Part shown: positions 37,333 to 45,584 of the stretch, one piece after another
Position numbering within the stretch: position 1 is the first letter of the stretch
Layout of the letters: each line of letters begins with the position of its first letter
Source of the DNA: an uncultured Lachnospiraceae bacterium
Lineage (GTDB): Bacteria; Bacillota; Clostridia; Lachnospirales; Lachnospiraceae
Direction of reading: 5' to 3'
DNA length: 55,683 bases
Assembly: GCA_944380185.1 (NCBI GenBank)
Contig: CALWGV010000036.1
Span: forward strand, 1 to 55,683
Made by a program: the position numbers and the translations under genes
Notes under the pieces: generated by a model
What the model saw: the letters and a program-made list of their open reading frames with translations, nothing else
Told to the model about the DNA's origin: nothing
The model's database searches: none

Positions 37333-37367
37333 TTTTCATCAGATTATTTTTTGCGCTGGCAAATTCC

Positions 37368-39401
37368 TTATTTTTTCTTTCTCCGCCCACGCTTTGTCCT
37401 GGCCTGGCCGCCAGAAGGCTTTGCCGGTGAAAGGCCCTTGTCCCCTTTCTCCTCCCGGCGGCCGCCGTGGCGGCTTCTCTCGTTTTCAAAGCAGCTGGTG
37501 CAGACGCCAAAGGGCGTATTCCAGGCCAGAGGCCTGCCGCAGATCCGGCATCGCTTGTGATAATTCTGGATATTCCTAGCTATTGCTTCGTCAATCTCCG
37601 CTGCCAGCCGGTCCTTCTCCCCGGCCACCCGCTCCTCCTCGCAGGGCAGACCAAAACGATGACACATCTGATAATACAGATCCAGCTTCCGGCAGGCCAG
37701 CTCCATCTCGGTAAGCTCCGTCACCTGACATTCCGGAAAAGGAAGCCGGTCCGTCCCGTCCAGATACATCATGCAGGACTCCAGCCATTGATCCAAAAGC
37801 TCCTTCACCTCGATGTCGAAGCCCACGGTAATCATTCGATACAAAATCTCATTGGCCTGCGGCCCTGCCGCCGTTACGCCCGCTTTGCGCAGATTCCTCA
37901 ACAGCGTCAGCGGCTCTTCCGTATCCATCTTATTGTACTTTTCCGGTACCTGGGCAAAAGACCACATGCGAATCAGATCCTCCAGCGCGTAGTCTGAGGA
38001 CAGCAGCGCCTCGGAGAAATTCAGTCTGGCCTGAGTGATCTCCTCCGTCTCCGCCGTCAGATTGTCGCGAATCACATCGCTTCTCTCTATGCAGGTCACG
38101 AAGCCTTCGTCATACATGCCCAAACGCCCGGCCCGGCCGGCGATCTGCTTTGTCTCCGCCGTGGTGAGGAGCCGCCTTTCCCTGCCATCGTACTTGACAA
38201 TGTCCATAAAGACGATGCGGCGAATCGGTAGATTCATCCCCATGCCGATGGCATCGGTAGAGACCAGCACTTTTGTCTCCCGATCCAAAAAGCGGCGCAC
38301 CTGCCGCTTCCTGGCCGCGTAAGGCAGAGCCCCGTAGATCACAGCGGACTGAATTCCGGTCCGGCGAAGCTCCGCTGCCAGTGACAGCGCGGTCTTGCGG
38401 GAAAAGACCACCAGCGCATCCCCATCGGTGATATCCTGAGGGAAACGATAGGGCTTGTCCTCATAAGTCAGAGGCGTTTTCCGCCGATGACGGATAATCT
38501 CGCAGCTGTCGCCGCAGTCCGCAATCAGGGCCCGAATAATACGCTCCGCCTCGGGAGCCATGCACAGGTGAATTCTCTGCGCCCGAATTCCCAAAATGGC
38601 CCTGGTCCAGGATGCCCCTCTCTGGGGATCGGCGATCATCTGGCACTCGTCGATGACCGCCGTCTCATAGACGTGATGAATATCCAGCTTCTCCACAGTG
38701 GCTGCCAGAAGGGTGGCCGACTCCCGGATGTCCTCCTCCTCACCGGTGGACAGGGAACAGAAAATCCCCTCCTCCAGCATCTTCTCCTGCACCTCCATGG
38801 CCAAAAGCCGCAAAGGCGCCAGATAGACACCGCTGCCCGCCATTTTGAGATCCTCCAGAGCATCGTAGGTTTTCCCTGTGTTGGTAGCGCCCACATGGAG
38901 GATAAAATGCCTCTTCATCGCCCGGGCCAGGGGATATTCCTGGGCAGGCTTTTCCGGTATAGCCTCCTTTACCTTCGCCAGAATCTGCATCTCTATGTAT
39001 CTGGTCCGGAAAGCCTTGGCAGGCGGCAATACCAGTATTTCTTTGCGCCCATGGTAGAAATAGGCAAAAAGCTCGCTAAGCTCCGGTTTGGCCTCTTCGA
39101 TCTTCTCATAGTCCCGCAGGCGAATCGCCGCCAGCCTGTCGCACACTGCGAGAACCTGGGGCAGAGAGAGCACTACCTGCGCTTCAAACTTGTGCCTTGC
39201 CTTCAGATCTGTGAGGATCGGCACCAGATGGATTAACTCGGATACCAAGGTCTCATCTTTGATCTTCCTCTGGCTGCCGTGGCGCAGTACCATCTTGATC
39301 TTCTGCTGCAGGCTTTTTAGACTGTCCCGACTGCTCTTTCCCGGCAGCTCCAGCAGGATATCCTGATACAGCTTTGATAACTCATCCTTTGTCATAGCCA
39401 T
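37368..39401 (-). CDS. SUV3-like DExH-box helicase with C-terminal zinc ribbon
   Basis: 677-residue superfamily 2 helicase resembling the mitochondrial RNA helicase SUV3. Walker A GATNTGKT at 171-178, motif II DECQ at 251-254 (SUV3 has DEIQ), with the SUV3-like run DPQRGASWTRAILG after it. Motif V is STDAIGMGMNLPIRR and motif VI QIAGRAGR. The C-terminus adds a CxxC-x12-CxxC zinc ribbon (Cys618, 621, 634, 637) and a basic tail (RTKRGRRKKK). The N-terminal ~150 residues are helical and unassigned. Its ATG overlaps the upstream adh stop (TGATG). Confidence 0.88.
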   Translation of the reverse strand: MAMTKDELSKLYQDILLELPGKSSRDSLKSLQQKIKMVLRHGSQRKIKDETLVSELIHLVPILTDLKARHKFEAQVVLSLPQVLAVCDRLAAIRLRDYEKIEEAKPELSELFAYFYHGRKEILVLPPAKAFRTRYIEMQILAKVKEAIPEKPAQEYPLARAMKRHFILHVGATNTGKTYDALEDLKMAGSGVYLAPLRLLAMEVQEKMLEEGIFCSLSTGEEEDIRESATLLAATVEKLDIHHVYETAVIDECQMIADPQRGASWTRAILGIRAQRIHLCMAPEAERIIRALIADCGDSCEIIRHRRKTPLTYEDKPYRFPQDITDGDALVVFSRKTALSLAAELRRTGIQSAVIYGALPYAARKRQVRRFLDRETKVLVSTDAIGMGMNLPIRRIVFMDIVKYDGRERRLLTTAETKQIAGRAGRLGMYDEGFVTCIERSDVIRDNLTAETEEITQARLNFSEALLSSDYALEDLIRMWSFAQVPEKYNKMDTEEPLTLLRNLRKAGVTAAGPQANEILYRMITVGFDIEVKELLDQWLESCMMYLDGTDRLPFPECQVTELTEMELACRKLDLYYQMCHRFGLPCEEERVAGEKDRLAAEIDEAIARNIQNYHKRCRICGRPLAWNTPFGVCTSCFENERSRHGGRREEKGDKGLSPAKPSGGQARTKRGRRKKK

Positions 39402-40582
39402 CACACATTGGCCGCCTTGTAAATCTCATACAGATCCGGTTCGTCCAGCACCTGGAAGGTTCCTACCTTGCGCGAGCGGTAATAAGTGCAGCGCAGGGCC
39501 AGATCATGCAGCACCTCATCGGTCTGCACACCGATCCCCAGACTGGTAAAGTTGGTGGGCATGCCCAGAGAAGTAAAATATTCCTCCGTCGCATGGATGC
39601 CGGCAATAGCCGCCGCATCCTCGCTGGCGCCCCGGATCCCCCACACGGAAGCGGCAAAGCGGGCGAAGCGGGCCACATCCGTCTTATAGACATAGCGGGC
39701 CCAGGATCCCCAGACCGCCGACAGGCTGGCTCCGTGAGCCACATCAAACCGGGCGCTCAGCTCATGGCCCAGCTGGTGAGGGGCAAAATCCTTGCGGCCG
39801 CCCAGTCCGGTGAGACCGTTATGAGACAGGCTGCCGCACCACATCAGCTCGCTCATGGCACTGTAATCGTGGGCATTTTTCACCGCAATGGAACCGTTGT
39901 GGATGGCAGTGCGGAGCAAAGCCTCCGCAATCTCATCGGTCAGCTGATTGTCGGTGACCGGATTAAAGTACCGGTCCATCGTGTGCATCATAATGTCCAC
40001 AACACCGCAAGCCACCTGGTAGGTGGGAAGGGTATAGGTGAGCTCCGGGTTCATCACCGCAAATGCCGGGCGATTGAAGGGGGTGCTGAGCCCCCTTTTG
40101 ACTCCCGTCTCCATATTGGTCAGCACCGATGAATCACTGGTCTCACTGCCGGCCGCCGAAATGGTCAGAATCACTCCTACCGGCAGACTTTTGGTCACCG
40201 TCTCCTCCTTGACCCAGAATTTCCAGATGTCCGTTTCCGGGTTGGCCGTCCCGATGGCGATGGCCTTGGCTGTGTCGATGACGCTGCCGCCGCCGATGGC
40301 CAGAAAGAAATCCGCCCCCCACTGAAGTGCCTTTTTCACGCCCTCTCTGGCAAATTCCAGATGCGGGTTGGGATGTACGCCGCCCAGAGTCTCATAGGCA
40401 AGCCCCGCCTCGTCAAATTGTCCGCAGATGCGCTCCAGCAGGCCGCTGCGCACCGCGCTTCCCCCGCCATAGACAATAAACACGCGGCTGCCGCCATACT
40501 TGCGTACCAGAGAAGCCGTCAGCGCCTCTGAGTCCTTCCCAAATACAATCTCCGTGGGAATCTGATAAGTAAAACTGTTCAT
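39401..40582 (-). CDS. Iron-containing alcohol dehydrogenase (BdhA/YqhD type)
   Basis: NAD(P)H-dependent group III alcohol dehydrogenase (393 aa), likely reducing aldehydes such as butanal. The nucleotide motif is FIVYGGGSA..; GGGSVIDTAKAIA is the family signature. Metal ligands are D and H in VVDIMMHTMD and two His in HQLGHELSARFDVAHGASL. ATG at 40582 follows AGGAGG at 7 nt (a GTG precedes it in frame). First gene, translationally coupled to the helicase. Confidence 0.93.
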   Translation of the reverse strand: MNSFTYQIPTEIVFGKDSEALTASLVRKYGGSRVFIVYGGGSAVRSGLLERICGQFDEAGLAYETLGGVHPNPHLEFAREGVKKALQWGADFFLAIGGGSVIDTAKAIAIGTANPETDIWKFWVKEETVTKSLPVGVILTISAAGSETSDSSVLTNMETGVKRGLSTPFNRPAFAVMNPELTYTLPTYQVACGVVDIMMHTMDRYFNPVTDNQLTDEIAEALLRTAIHNGSIAVKNAHDYSAMSELMWCGSLSHNGLTGLGGRKDFAPHQLGHELSARFDVAHGASLSAVWGSWARYVYKTDVARFARFAASVWGIRGASEDAAAIAGIHATEEYFTSLGMPTNFTSLGIGVQTDEVLHDLALRCTYYRSRKVGTFQVLDEPDLYEIYKAANV

Positions 40583-40989
40583 CACTAGTCCTCCTGATAC
40601 ATACTTTCATTCTCCGGCCAGCTTTCCACTGACAAGAATTTAAGAAAACGTTAAAGAATCTCATCTTACAATATAACCATCCAGATGCCGTCTAATCATC
40701 TCGTCGATCAGAATATTTGTTAGCGAATCCGGCGCACTCAGCTTGATGCTTACGTGCACATTATACCAAATTTGAAGGTGGGTGGCAATTTGAAACTTAA
40801 AGGCAGACAAGGCGCCAAAAATGACTTTGACGGATATTGGCCGACTGAGAAGGTGAAATATACTTTTCTCCGAAAATGTGGTATTATATGCTTATCTGTC
40901 CCGCCGGGACAAAACAACTTTTTCTCTGCGCCTCTCTATGCGATCCCGCAAGCATCCGGGGCGATCTATTTGAAAATGGAGGTCTTGCC
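40583..40989. other. Divergent promoter region between adh and nnrD
   Basis: About 400 bases without a supported gene. It is AT-rich near 40660-40720 and contains a candidate plus-strand promoter at 40837-40864. An open frame reaches back to 40876 ahead of nnrD but has no ribosome site; the real start is at 40990. Confidence 0.5.
40837..40864 (+). promoter_or_regulatory. Possible promoter for nnrD
   Basis: TTGGCC, 16-bp spacer, TATACT. The -10 is good and the -35 weak. It would give a leader of about 120 bases. Confidence 0.35.
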
Positions 40990-41850
40990 ATGCCCTATTA
41001 CATTCCTGATCAAATTACTTCTGATATTGTCTGGGACAGCATTCCCCTGCGCGATCCCTTTTCGCACAAGGGAAACTACGGCAATGTATTGGCTCTGTGC
41101 GGATGCGAAGCTTACCGCGGCGCTGCTGCCCTGTGTGCTCTGGGCGCTCTGCGAAGCGGCGCCGGACTCGTCACCGTAGCCGCCCCGGAGTCCGTCATTG
41201 CCAGTGTGGCGGAACGCATCCTGGAGGCCACCTTCCTCGTGCTGCCGGATGATATTGCCCTGGATAACGCACTGCACCGCGCCACTGTCTGCGCTGTAGG
41301 CTGCGGCAAAAAGGTGAATTCACAGACGGCAGAAGAAGTCGACCGTGTTCTCTCAGAGGCGACGGGAACTATCGTGCTGGATGCCGGAGCCCTGGGTTGT
41401 GTGGCCGGGCGTCTGGATGAACTGAAGGCCCGCTGTGCAGGCCGTCTGATTCTCACGCCCCATCCCGGAGAAGCCGCCCGCCTGGCTGCCTGCACTGTCC
41501 AGGACGTCACCGGCTCTCCGCAGAAGACTGTTCTTCAGCTGGCTGCTGCCAGCGGCGCAGTCGTCGTCCTCAAGCTTCATCAGACTCTTATCGCCACCCC
41601 CGAAGGCGAATTATATGAAAATCATACCGGCAATGCCGGCCTGGCCCGCGGCGGCAGCGGAGACATCCTGACCGGAATAATATCCGGCCTGGCTGCCCAG
41701 GGGCTCTCCCCGCTCAAGGCCGCCCTCTGCGGCGTATGGCTGCACGGTGCTTCGGCAGACCGCTGTGCTGCCCGTCTTTCCATGCAGTCCATGCTGCCCA
41801 GCGATATTTTGACCGATCTGGGCCAGCTGTTTCGGGAAAACGGGCGCTGA
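40990..41850 (+). CDS. nnrD: ADP-dependent NAD(P)H-hydrate dehydratase
   Basis: Ribokinase-like repair enzyme (286 aa) that restores damaged NAD(P)H hydrates. Motifs are HKGNYGNVLALCG at the N-terminus, LTPHPGEAARLA, VVLKLHQTLI and GNAGLARGGSGDILTGIISGL (the GGSGD anion hole). It lacks the N-terminal epimerase (NnrE) domain seen in fused versions, so the epimerase must be elsewhere. Start MPYYIPDQ set by GGAGG at 7 nt. A GNAT gene follows 79 bp downstream. Confidence 0.92.
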   Translation: MPYYIPDQITSDIVWDSIPLRDPFSHKGNYGNVLALCGCEAYRGAAALCALGALRSGAGLVTVAAPESVIASVAERILEATFLVLPDDIALDNALHRATVCAVGCGKKVNSQTAEEVDRVLSEATGTIVLDAGALGCVAGRLDELKARCAGRLILTPHPGEAARLAACTVQDVTGSPQKTVLQLAAASGAVVVLKLHQTLIATPEGELYENHTGNAGLARGGSGDILTGIISGLAAQGLSPLKAALCGVWLHGASADRCAARLSMQSMLPSDILTDLGQLFRENGR

Positions 41851-41929
41851 CAGACATTTTCCCTGTAAGGAGATATATTTTTCTCACGCATCGAAAGCAG
41901 TGCAATAAATAATAAGGAGGCAGTTTATC

Positions 41930-42403
41930 ATGATCAATGTGCGCATGGCATCAGAAAAAGACATTCCCAGAATTCACGAGCTCCTCGCTCAGGTCGCCCT
42001 GGTGCACCACAAGGGCAGACCGGATCTCTTTAAATACGGGCAGAGCAAATACACCGATGAACAGTTAAAAGCAATCCTCAAAGATCCCCGCCGCCCGATA
42101 TTTGCCGCCGCAGATGATAATGACTGTCTTCAGGGTTACGCCTTCTGTATTTTTCAGCAGCATCTCGAGAGCAATATTATGACCGATATCAAAACGCTGT
42201 ATATCGACGATCTCTGTGTTGATGAGAACAAACGCGGGATGCACATCGGCAAAACCTTATACGGCGCCGTTCTTGATTTCGCCCGGGCCCATGGCTGCTA
42301 TAATGTTACGCTCAATGTCTGGAGCTGCAATGAAAGCGCCATGAAATTTTATCAGGCCTGCGGACTGAAACCGCAGAAGGTCGGCATGGAGGTTATACTC
42401 TGA
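41930..42403 (+). CDS. GNAT family N-acetyltransferase
   Basis: 157-residue acetyl-CoA-dependent acyltransferase: IDDLCVDENKRGMHIGKTLYGAV is the acetyl-CoA-binding motif A (R/Q-x-x-G-x-G/A type: KRGMHIGKTL), and NVWSCNESAMKFYQACGLKPQ is motif B. Substrate not predictable (small molecule or protein N-terminus). Preceded by AAGGAGG; a terminator follows at 42450. Confidence 0.9.
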   Translation: MINVRMASEKDIPRIHELLAQVALVHHKGRPDLFKYGQSKYTDEQLKAILKDPRRPIFAAADDNDCLQGYAFCIFQQHLESNIMTDIKTLYIDDLCVDENKRGMHIGKTLYGAVLDFARAHGCYNVTLNVWSCNESAMKFYQACGLKPQKVGMEVIL

Positions 42404-42449
42404 TCGATTGCTCATTCTGTTTTTGCGATATATGACATATTCATCAGAC

Positions 42450-42477
42450 CGGCAGAACTTCTGCCGGCCCTTTTTCT
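42450..42477 (+). terminator. Rho-independent terminator after the GNAT gene
   Basis: CCGGCAGA pairs with TCTGCCGG around ACT, followed by CCCTTTTTCT. Confidence 0.8.
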
Positions 42478-42552
42478 ATCCCTTTTCGTTTCGGAGAAAA
42501 CTCCGTTCCTATAAAAAGATTTCTTCCCGCGTCCCCTCGCTGCCCTTCGGCA

Positions 42553-42903
42553 TCACTCCTCTTTTGTGCAAGTTTCCATCAAGTATGCAGCCAATCCATC
42601 GATAAAGACCGCATTTCCCGGAGCCTCCTGCGTCCTGTCTCCAAAGATTTTCTCCAGCAATTCTCTGTCGCCATACTCCCAAATCACTTCCTTCACGGTT
42701 CGAATATTTCTCTCCGCGCTTTCGCGGCTTACGCCGAAGTGCGAGGCAACCATCCCATATAAACCCTTGTAGACATAAGTCAGCAGTTCCGGTTCCAGAA
42801 TAACTTTTTCTATACTGTATATTACGAATGCAAATCCCTTGTAACTTCCATTTGCCCCGAGCTGTCTCAAAAGTCTTTCGGCCTCTCTGTTTAGGTTAAT
42901 CAT
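42553..42903 (-). CDS. Stand-alone Spo0A C-terminal (DNA-binding) domain protein
   Basis: A 116-residue protein that corresponds to the Spo0A C-terminal effector domain without a receiver: LLRQLGANGSYKGFAFV, ELLTYVYKGLYGMVASHFGVS, then RESAERNIRTVKEVIWEYGDRELLEKIFG. The recognition helix region SRESAERNIRTVKE aligns with the TPSRVERAIRHAIE of Spo0A. It is therefore a constitutive-type DNA binder or competitor of Spo0A (inference). Start MINLNRE with GGGAGG 7 nt upstream. Its promoter region holds three 0A-like boxes; an XRE gene is divergent. Confidence 0.88.
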   Translation of the reverse strand: MINLNREAERLLRQLGANGSYKGFAFVIYSIEKVILEPELLTYVYKGLYGMVASHFGVSRESAERNIRTVKEVIWEYGDRELLEKIFGDRTQEAPGNAVFIDGLAAYLMETCTKEE

Positions 42904-42970
42904 TTGTTTACCTCCCATTTTCCATGATGGATATATTTTTCCATGGATAGGAGAAAAAAGGGGAAACAAA

Positions 42971-43000
42971 TGTCGGGTTTTTGCGACATATTGTGTCGAA
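42971..43000. promoter_or_regulatory. Cluster of 0A-like boxes
   Basis: TGTCGAA (plus strand, 42994-43000) matches the Spo0A box core exactly. TGTCGCA (minus, 42982-42988) and TGTCGGG (plus, 42971-42977) are partial matches. They lie 70-100 bases upstream of the Spo0A-C gene and between it and the divergent regulator. Confidence 0.6.
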
Positions 43001-43140
43001 AAATGCAGAAAAACATCCCCGAATTCTCTGTAACTTACTTTTCCAAAGGCAACTCAGCTTTTCAATTAATACTATACGCGTTTTAATTCATTCTAATCAA
43101 AGCGCAAAGTTGTTACACTATATGCAAAAGGAGGAATGTT

Positions 43141-43482
43141 ATGTCAGATTATAAAGAGCTGATTGGAAACCGCATCAAAGCTGCCAGAACACTGAAAGGA
43201 CTGACGCAGGACAATCTGGCCGAAAGACTGGATGTCTCTACCAGCTGCATCAGCCGCTATGAAACAGGAGTATCTATTGCCAGCGTGGCAACTCTGATTC
43301 GCATTTCTCAGATTCTGGATGTCGGAATTGAATATCTTCTATACGACTATACCTCCAAACATTCTGTTTTCGATCCTTTGACATCTGAAATTTGCATGCG
43401 CATACAGCCCATGCCCGACAATTATAAAAAGCATATTCTGAGCATAGCGGAAAGTCTCGCTGAAAATTTTCCCGTGTCATAA
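43141..43482 (+). CDS. XRE-family helix-turn-helix regulator
   Basis: 113 residues: N-terminal HTH_3 domain (about 6-66: IKAARTLKGLTQDNLAERLDVS, CISRYETG, LIRISQILDVGIEYLL) and a short helical C-terminus with no known sensor motif. AAAGGAGG precedes the ATG. Divergent from the Spo0A-C gene and perhaps sharing its control region. Confidence 0.92.
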   Translation: MSDYKELIGNRIKAARTLKGLTQDNLAERLDVSTSCISRYETGVSIASVATLIRISQILDVGIEYLLYDYTSKHSVFDPLTSEICMRIQPMPDNYKKHILSIAESLAENFPVS

Positions 43483-43521
43483 TCATAAATCCCTGTGACT
43501 AACAGCACACCGGCAGACAAA

Positions 43522-43553
43522 GGGCGCAGCGCTCTTTTCTAAGCGCTGCGCCC
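43522..43553. terminator. Terminator-type hairpin between XRE and LysR genes
   Basis: GGGCGCAGCGCT pairs perfectly with AGCGCTGCGCCC around an 8-base loop; the T-run is weak (CTGCTGTTCTG). It separates two convergent genes and could act on both. Confidence 0.65.
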
Positions 43554-43615
43554 CTGCTGTTCTGCGCGGAAGAACTCTAGCTTTAAATCCGGCCGATTTT
43601 GTCAGTCCGGTTTTA

Positions 43616-44509
43616 TCAGTCCGGCTTTGCCAGACACCGGCGAAGCATCTGGGCAAACTCTTCTATATAATAATTGGTTCGATCCTTTCGCCAGAAAGCG
43701 CAATAATTGCGCATGATCTGATGTCCCTCCTGATATACGGGAAGCCGCCGGATAGACGATGCCGGTTCGGGAAGGGAGCCCACATTCTCCACCGGCAAAA
43801 AACCCCGGTTGCTGGCCACCATCAGCCGCCCTTCCTCCAGGTTGTCCGCAAAAAGGTAGCTTCCGCCAAACCCGAGAATGTTCTGATAATAATCCTGCTC
43901 CACGTTCCGCTGTCCTCTGGATGCGACCAGGATGCAAGGCACTCCTTTCAGATCTTCCAGACTGACATAATCCCGGCCGCTCAAAGGACTGCGGGAGGAT
44001 AGCTCTGCATAGCAGCCGCACCGCATCAGTTCAAAATTGACATAGAAATCCGAGAAAGCCCTCCTCTGGTCATTCAGGATCACGTCCACATCTCCGACGC
44101 GCAGCAGATTATACAGTTCCTCATGGGTACCGTTGACAATATGGATGGCTACCTCCGGATACAGCCCCGAAAATTCGGCGATTACCTTATGCAGCTCCAG
44201 GCCGCTGTACCCGCTTAGATAGCCAATACGCAGCTGCAGCTCGCTGTCCGTTCCCAGCCTTTTCGTCTCCCGCACCGCTTCATCCACCTGGCTCAAAATT
44301 ATCTTGCAGCGGGAATAGAAATATTCCCCTGCCTCAGTCATCTCAAAGCGCCGTTTTTTCCGGTGAAGCAGCTCCACCCCCAGCTCCCTTTCCAGGCTCT
44401 GAATCTGCTGGGAAATGGCCGACTGGGAGATATAGCATTTCTCCGCCGCCTCCGTAAAGCTTGCACAGTCCACCACCGCCGCAAAATATTTCATCTGTCT
44501 GAGAAGCAA
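43616..44509 (-). CDS. LysR-type transcriptional regulator
   Basis: 297 aa: N-terminal winged helix (MKYFAAVVDCASFTEAAEKC, SQSAISQQIQSLERELGVELL) and a periplasmic-binding-like effector domain. The start is taken as TTG at 44509, because GAGGAGGGG lies 6 nt upstream; the ATG five codons later is the alternative. Divergent from the nitrilase-family gene, which it probably regulates. Confidence 0.92.
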   Translation of the reverse strand: MLLRQMKYFAAVVDCASFTEAAEKCYISQSAISQQIQSLERELGVELLHRKKRRFEMTEAGEYFYSRCKIILSQVDEAVRETKRLGTDSELQLRIGYLSGYSGLELHKVIAEFSGLYPEVAIHIVNGTHEELYNLLRVGDVDVILNDQRRAFSDFYVNFELMRCGCYAELSSRSPLSGRDYVSLEDLKGVPCILVASRGQRNVEQDYYQNILGFGGSYLFADNLEEGRLMVASNRGFLPVENVGSLPEPASSIRRLPVYQEGHQIMRNYCAFWRKDRTNYYIEEFAQMLRRCLAKPD

Positions 44510-44613
44510 ATAGGTCCCCTCCTCTGTCCGCCGTTTTACCCGTTCAGTGTAGCAAAAATGAAAGCAAAAGTCCAGACGATGGCAAGGGCAAAGGCAAAAA
44601 TACTGCCGGCAGC

Positions 44614-44642
44614 TTGAAACACGGTGTCTATCGCGCTAAAAT
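44614..44642 (+). promoter_or_regulatory. Promoter for the nitrilase-family gene
   Basis: TTGAAA, 17-bp spacer, TAAAAT, about 30 bases upstream of the ATG. It lies in the LysR intergenic space, where such a regulator would act. Confidence 0.7.
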
Positions 44643-44672
44643 AAGCAAAGAGAAAAAACAGGGAGGAACGCC

Positions 44673-45551
44673 ATGAGCCTGCTGAATATCGCCTTTGTAC
44701 AGCTCACACCGGAACGCACGGTACAGGAAAATCTAAAAAAAGGACTGGCAGCCTGCCGCCAAGCCAGCCGTATGGGTGCAGATATCGCGCTCTTCCCCGA
44801 GATGTGGAGCATAGGGTATCGCATCCTGGACAGGCCGGCCGCAGAATGGACAGCCGAGGCGCTTCCGGCGAACGGTGCTTTTTCCCATGCTTTTGCCGAG
44901 TTGGCCGCCCAGCTCGGGATAGCCATAGCTGTCACGCTGTTGGAGGAGCACCCCGGCGGACCGCGAAACTCTCTCCTTCTCTTTGACCGTCGAGGCAACC
45001 GCATCCTTCATTATTCCAAGGTGCATACCTGCGACTTCGGCGCAGAGCACTGCCTGACACCTGGTGAAGGCTTTTTTACTGCCTCTCTGGATACAGCAAA
45101 AGGTCCCGTCCAGGTGGGGGCTATGATCTGCTACGACAGAGAATTTCCGGAGAGCGCCCGCATCCTGATGCTGCAGGGAGCCGAACTGATCCTGGTTCCC
45201 AATGCCTGCCCGCTGGAGATCAATCGCCTGTCTCAGCTGCGCAGCCGGGCCTTTGAAAACATGCTGGCCGTCGCCACCTGCAATTACCCCCAGGGCACTG
45301 CCGGCTGCAACGGCCATTCTGCTCTTTACGACGGCATCGCCTTCGGCGAGGAAGGCGATGCCCGTGATATGTGTCTGTTGGAAACGCCGCCCCAGGAGGG
45401 CATCTATCTGGCCTCTCTCTATCTGGACGAGCTTCGGAGCTACCGCCAGGCAGAGACCTGGGGCAACGCCTACCGCCGTCCCCGCCTGTATCAGGCATTG
45501 GTCAAAGCTGAAGTGCGGGAGCCGTTTATCCGAGAAGACTATCGCGGATAA
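44673..45551 (+). CDS. Carbon-nitrogen hydrolase (nitrilase superfamily)
   Basis: 292-residue hydrolase with the complete Glu-Lys-Cys triad: Glu43 (FPEMW), Lys116 (YSKVHTCDF) and Cys153 (MICYDREFPE). Members hydrolyse amides, N-carbamoyl compounds or nitriles; the CDFGAEH stretch after the Lys resembles omega-amidase/N-carbamoyl-type sequences but does not decide the substrate. AGGGAGG upstream. It stands next to a lyase, symporter and asparaginase-like operon, suggesting a shared nitrogen-compound pathway (inference). Confidence 0.9.
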   Translation: MSLLNIAFVQLTPERTVQENLKKGLAACRQASRMGADIALFPEMWSIGYRILDRPAAEWTAEALPANGAFSHAFAELAAQLGIAIAVTLLEEHPGGPRNSLLLFDRRGNRILHYSKVHTCDFGAEHCLTPGEGFFTASLDTAKGPVQVGAMICYDREFPESARILMLQGAELILVPNACPLEINRLSQLRSRAFENMLAVATCNYPQGTAGCNGHSALYDGIAFGEEGDARDMCLLETPPQEGIYLASLYLDELRSYRQAETWGNAYRRPRLYQALVKAEVREPFIREDYRG

Positions 45552-45552
45552 A

Positions 45553-45584
45553 AGCGGGGGAGGGGTTTTATCAAATACCCCGCT
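45553..45584. terminator. Hairpin shared by convergent nitrilase and lyase genes
   Basis: AGCGGGG pairs with CCCCGCT around an 18-base loop with a GGGGTTTTATC interior. No long T-run follows; it overlaps the lyase stop. Confidence 0.4.
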
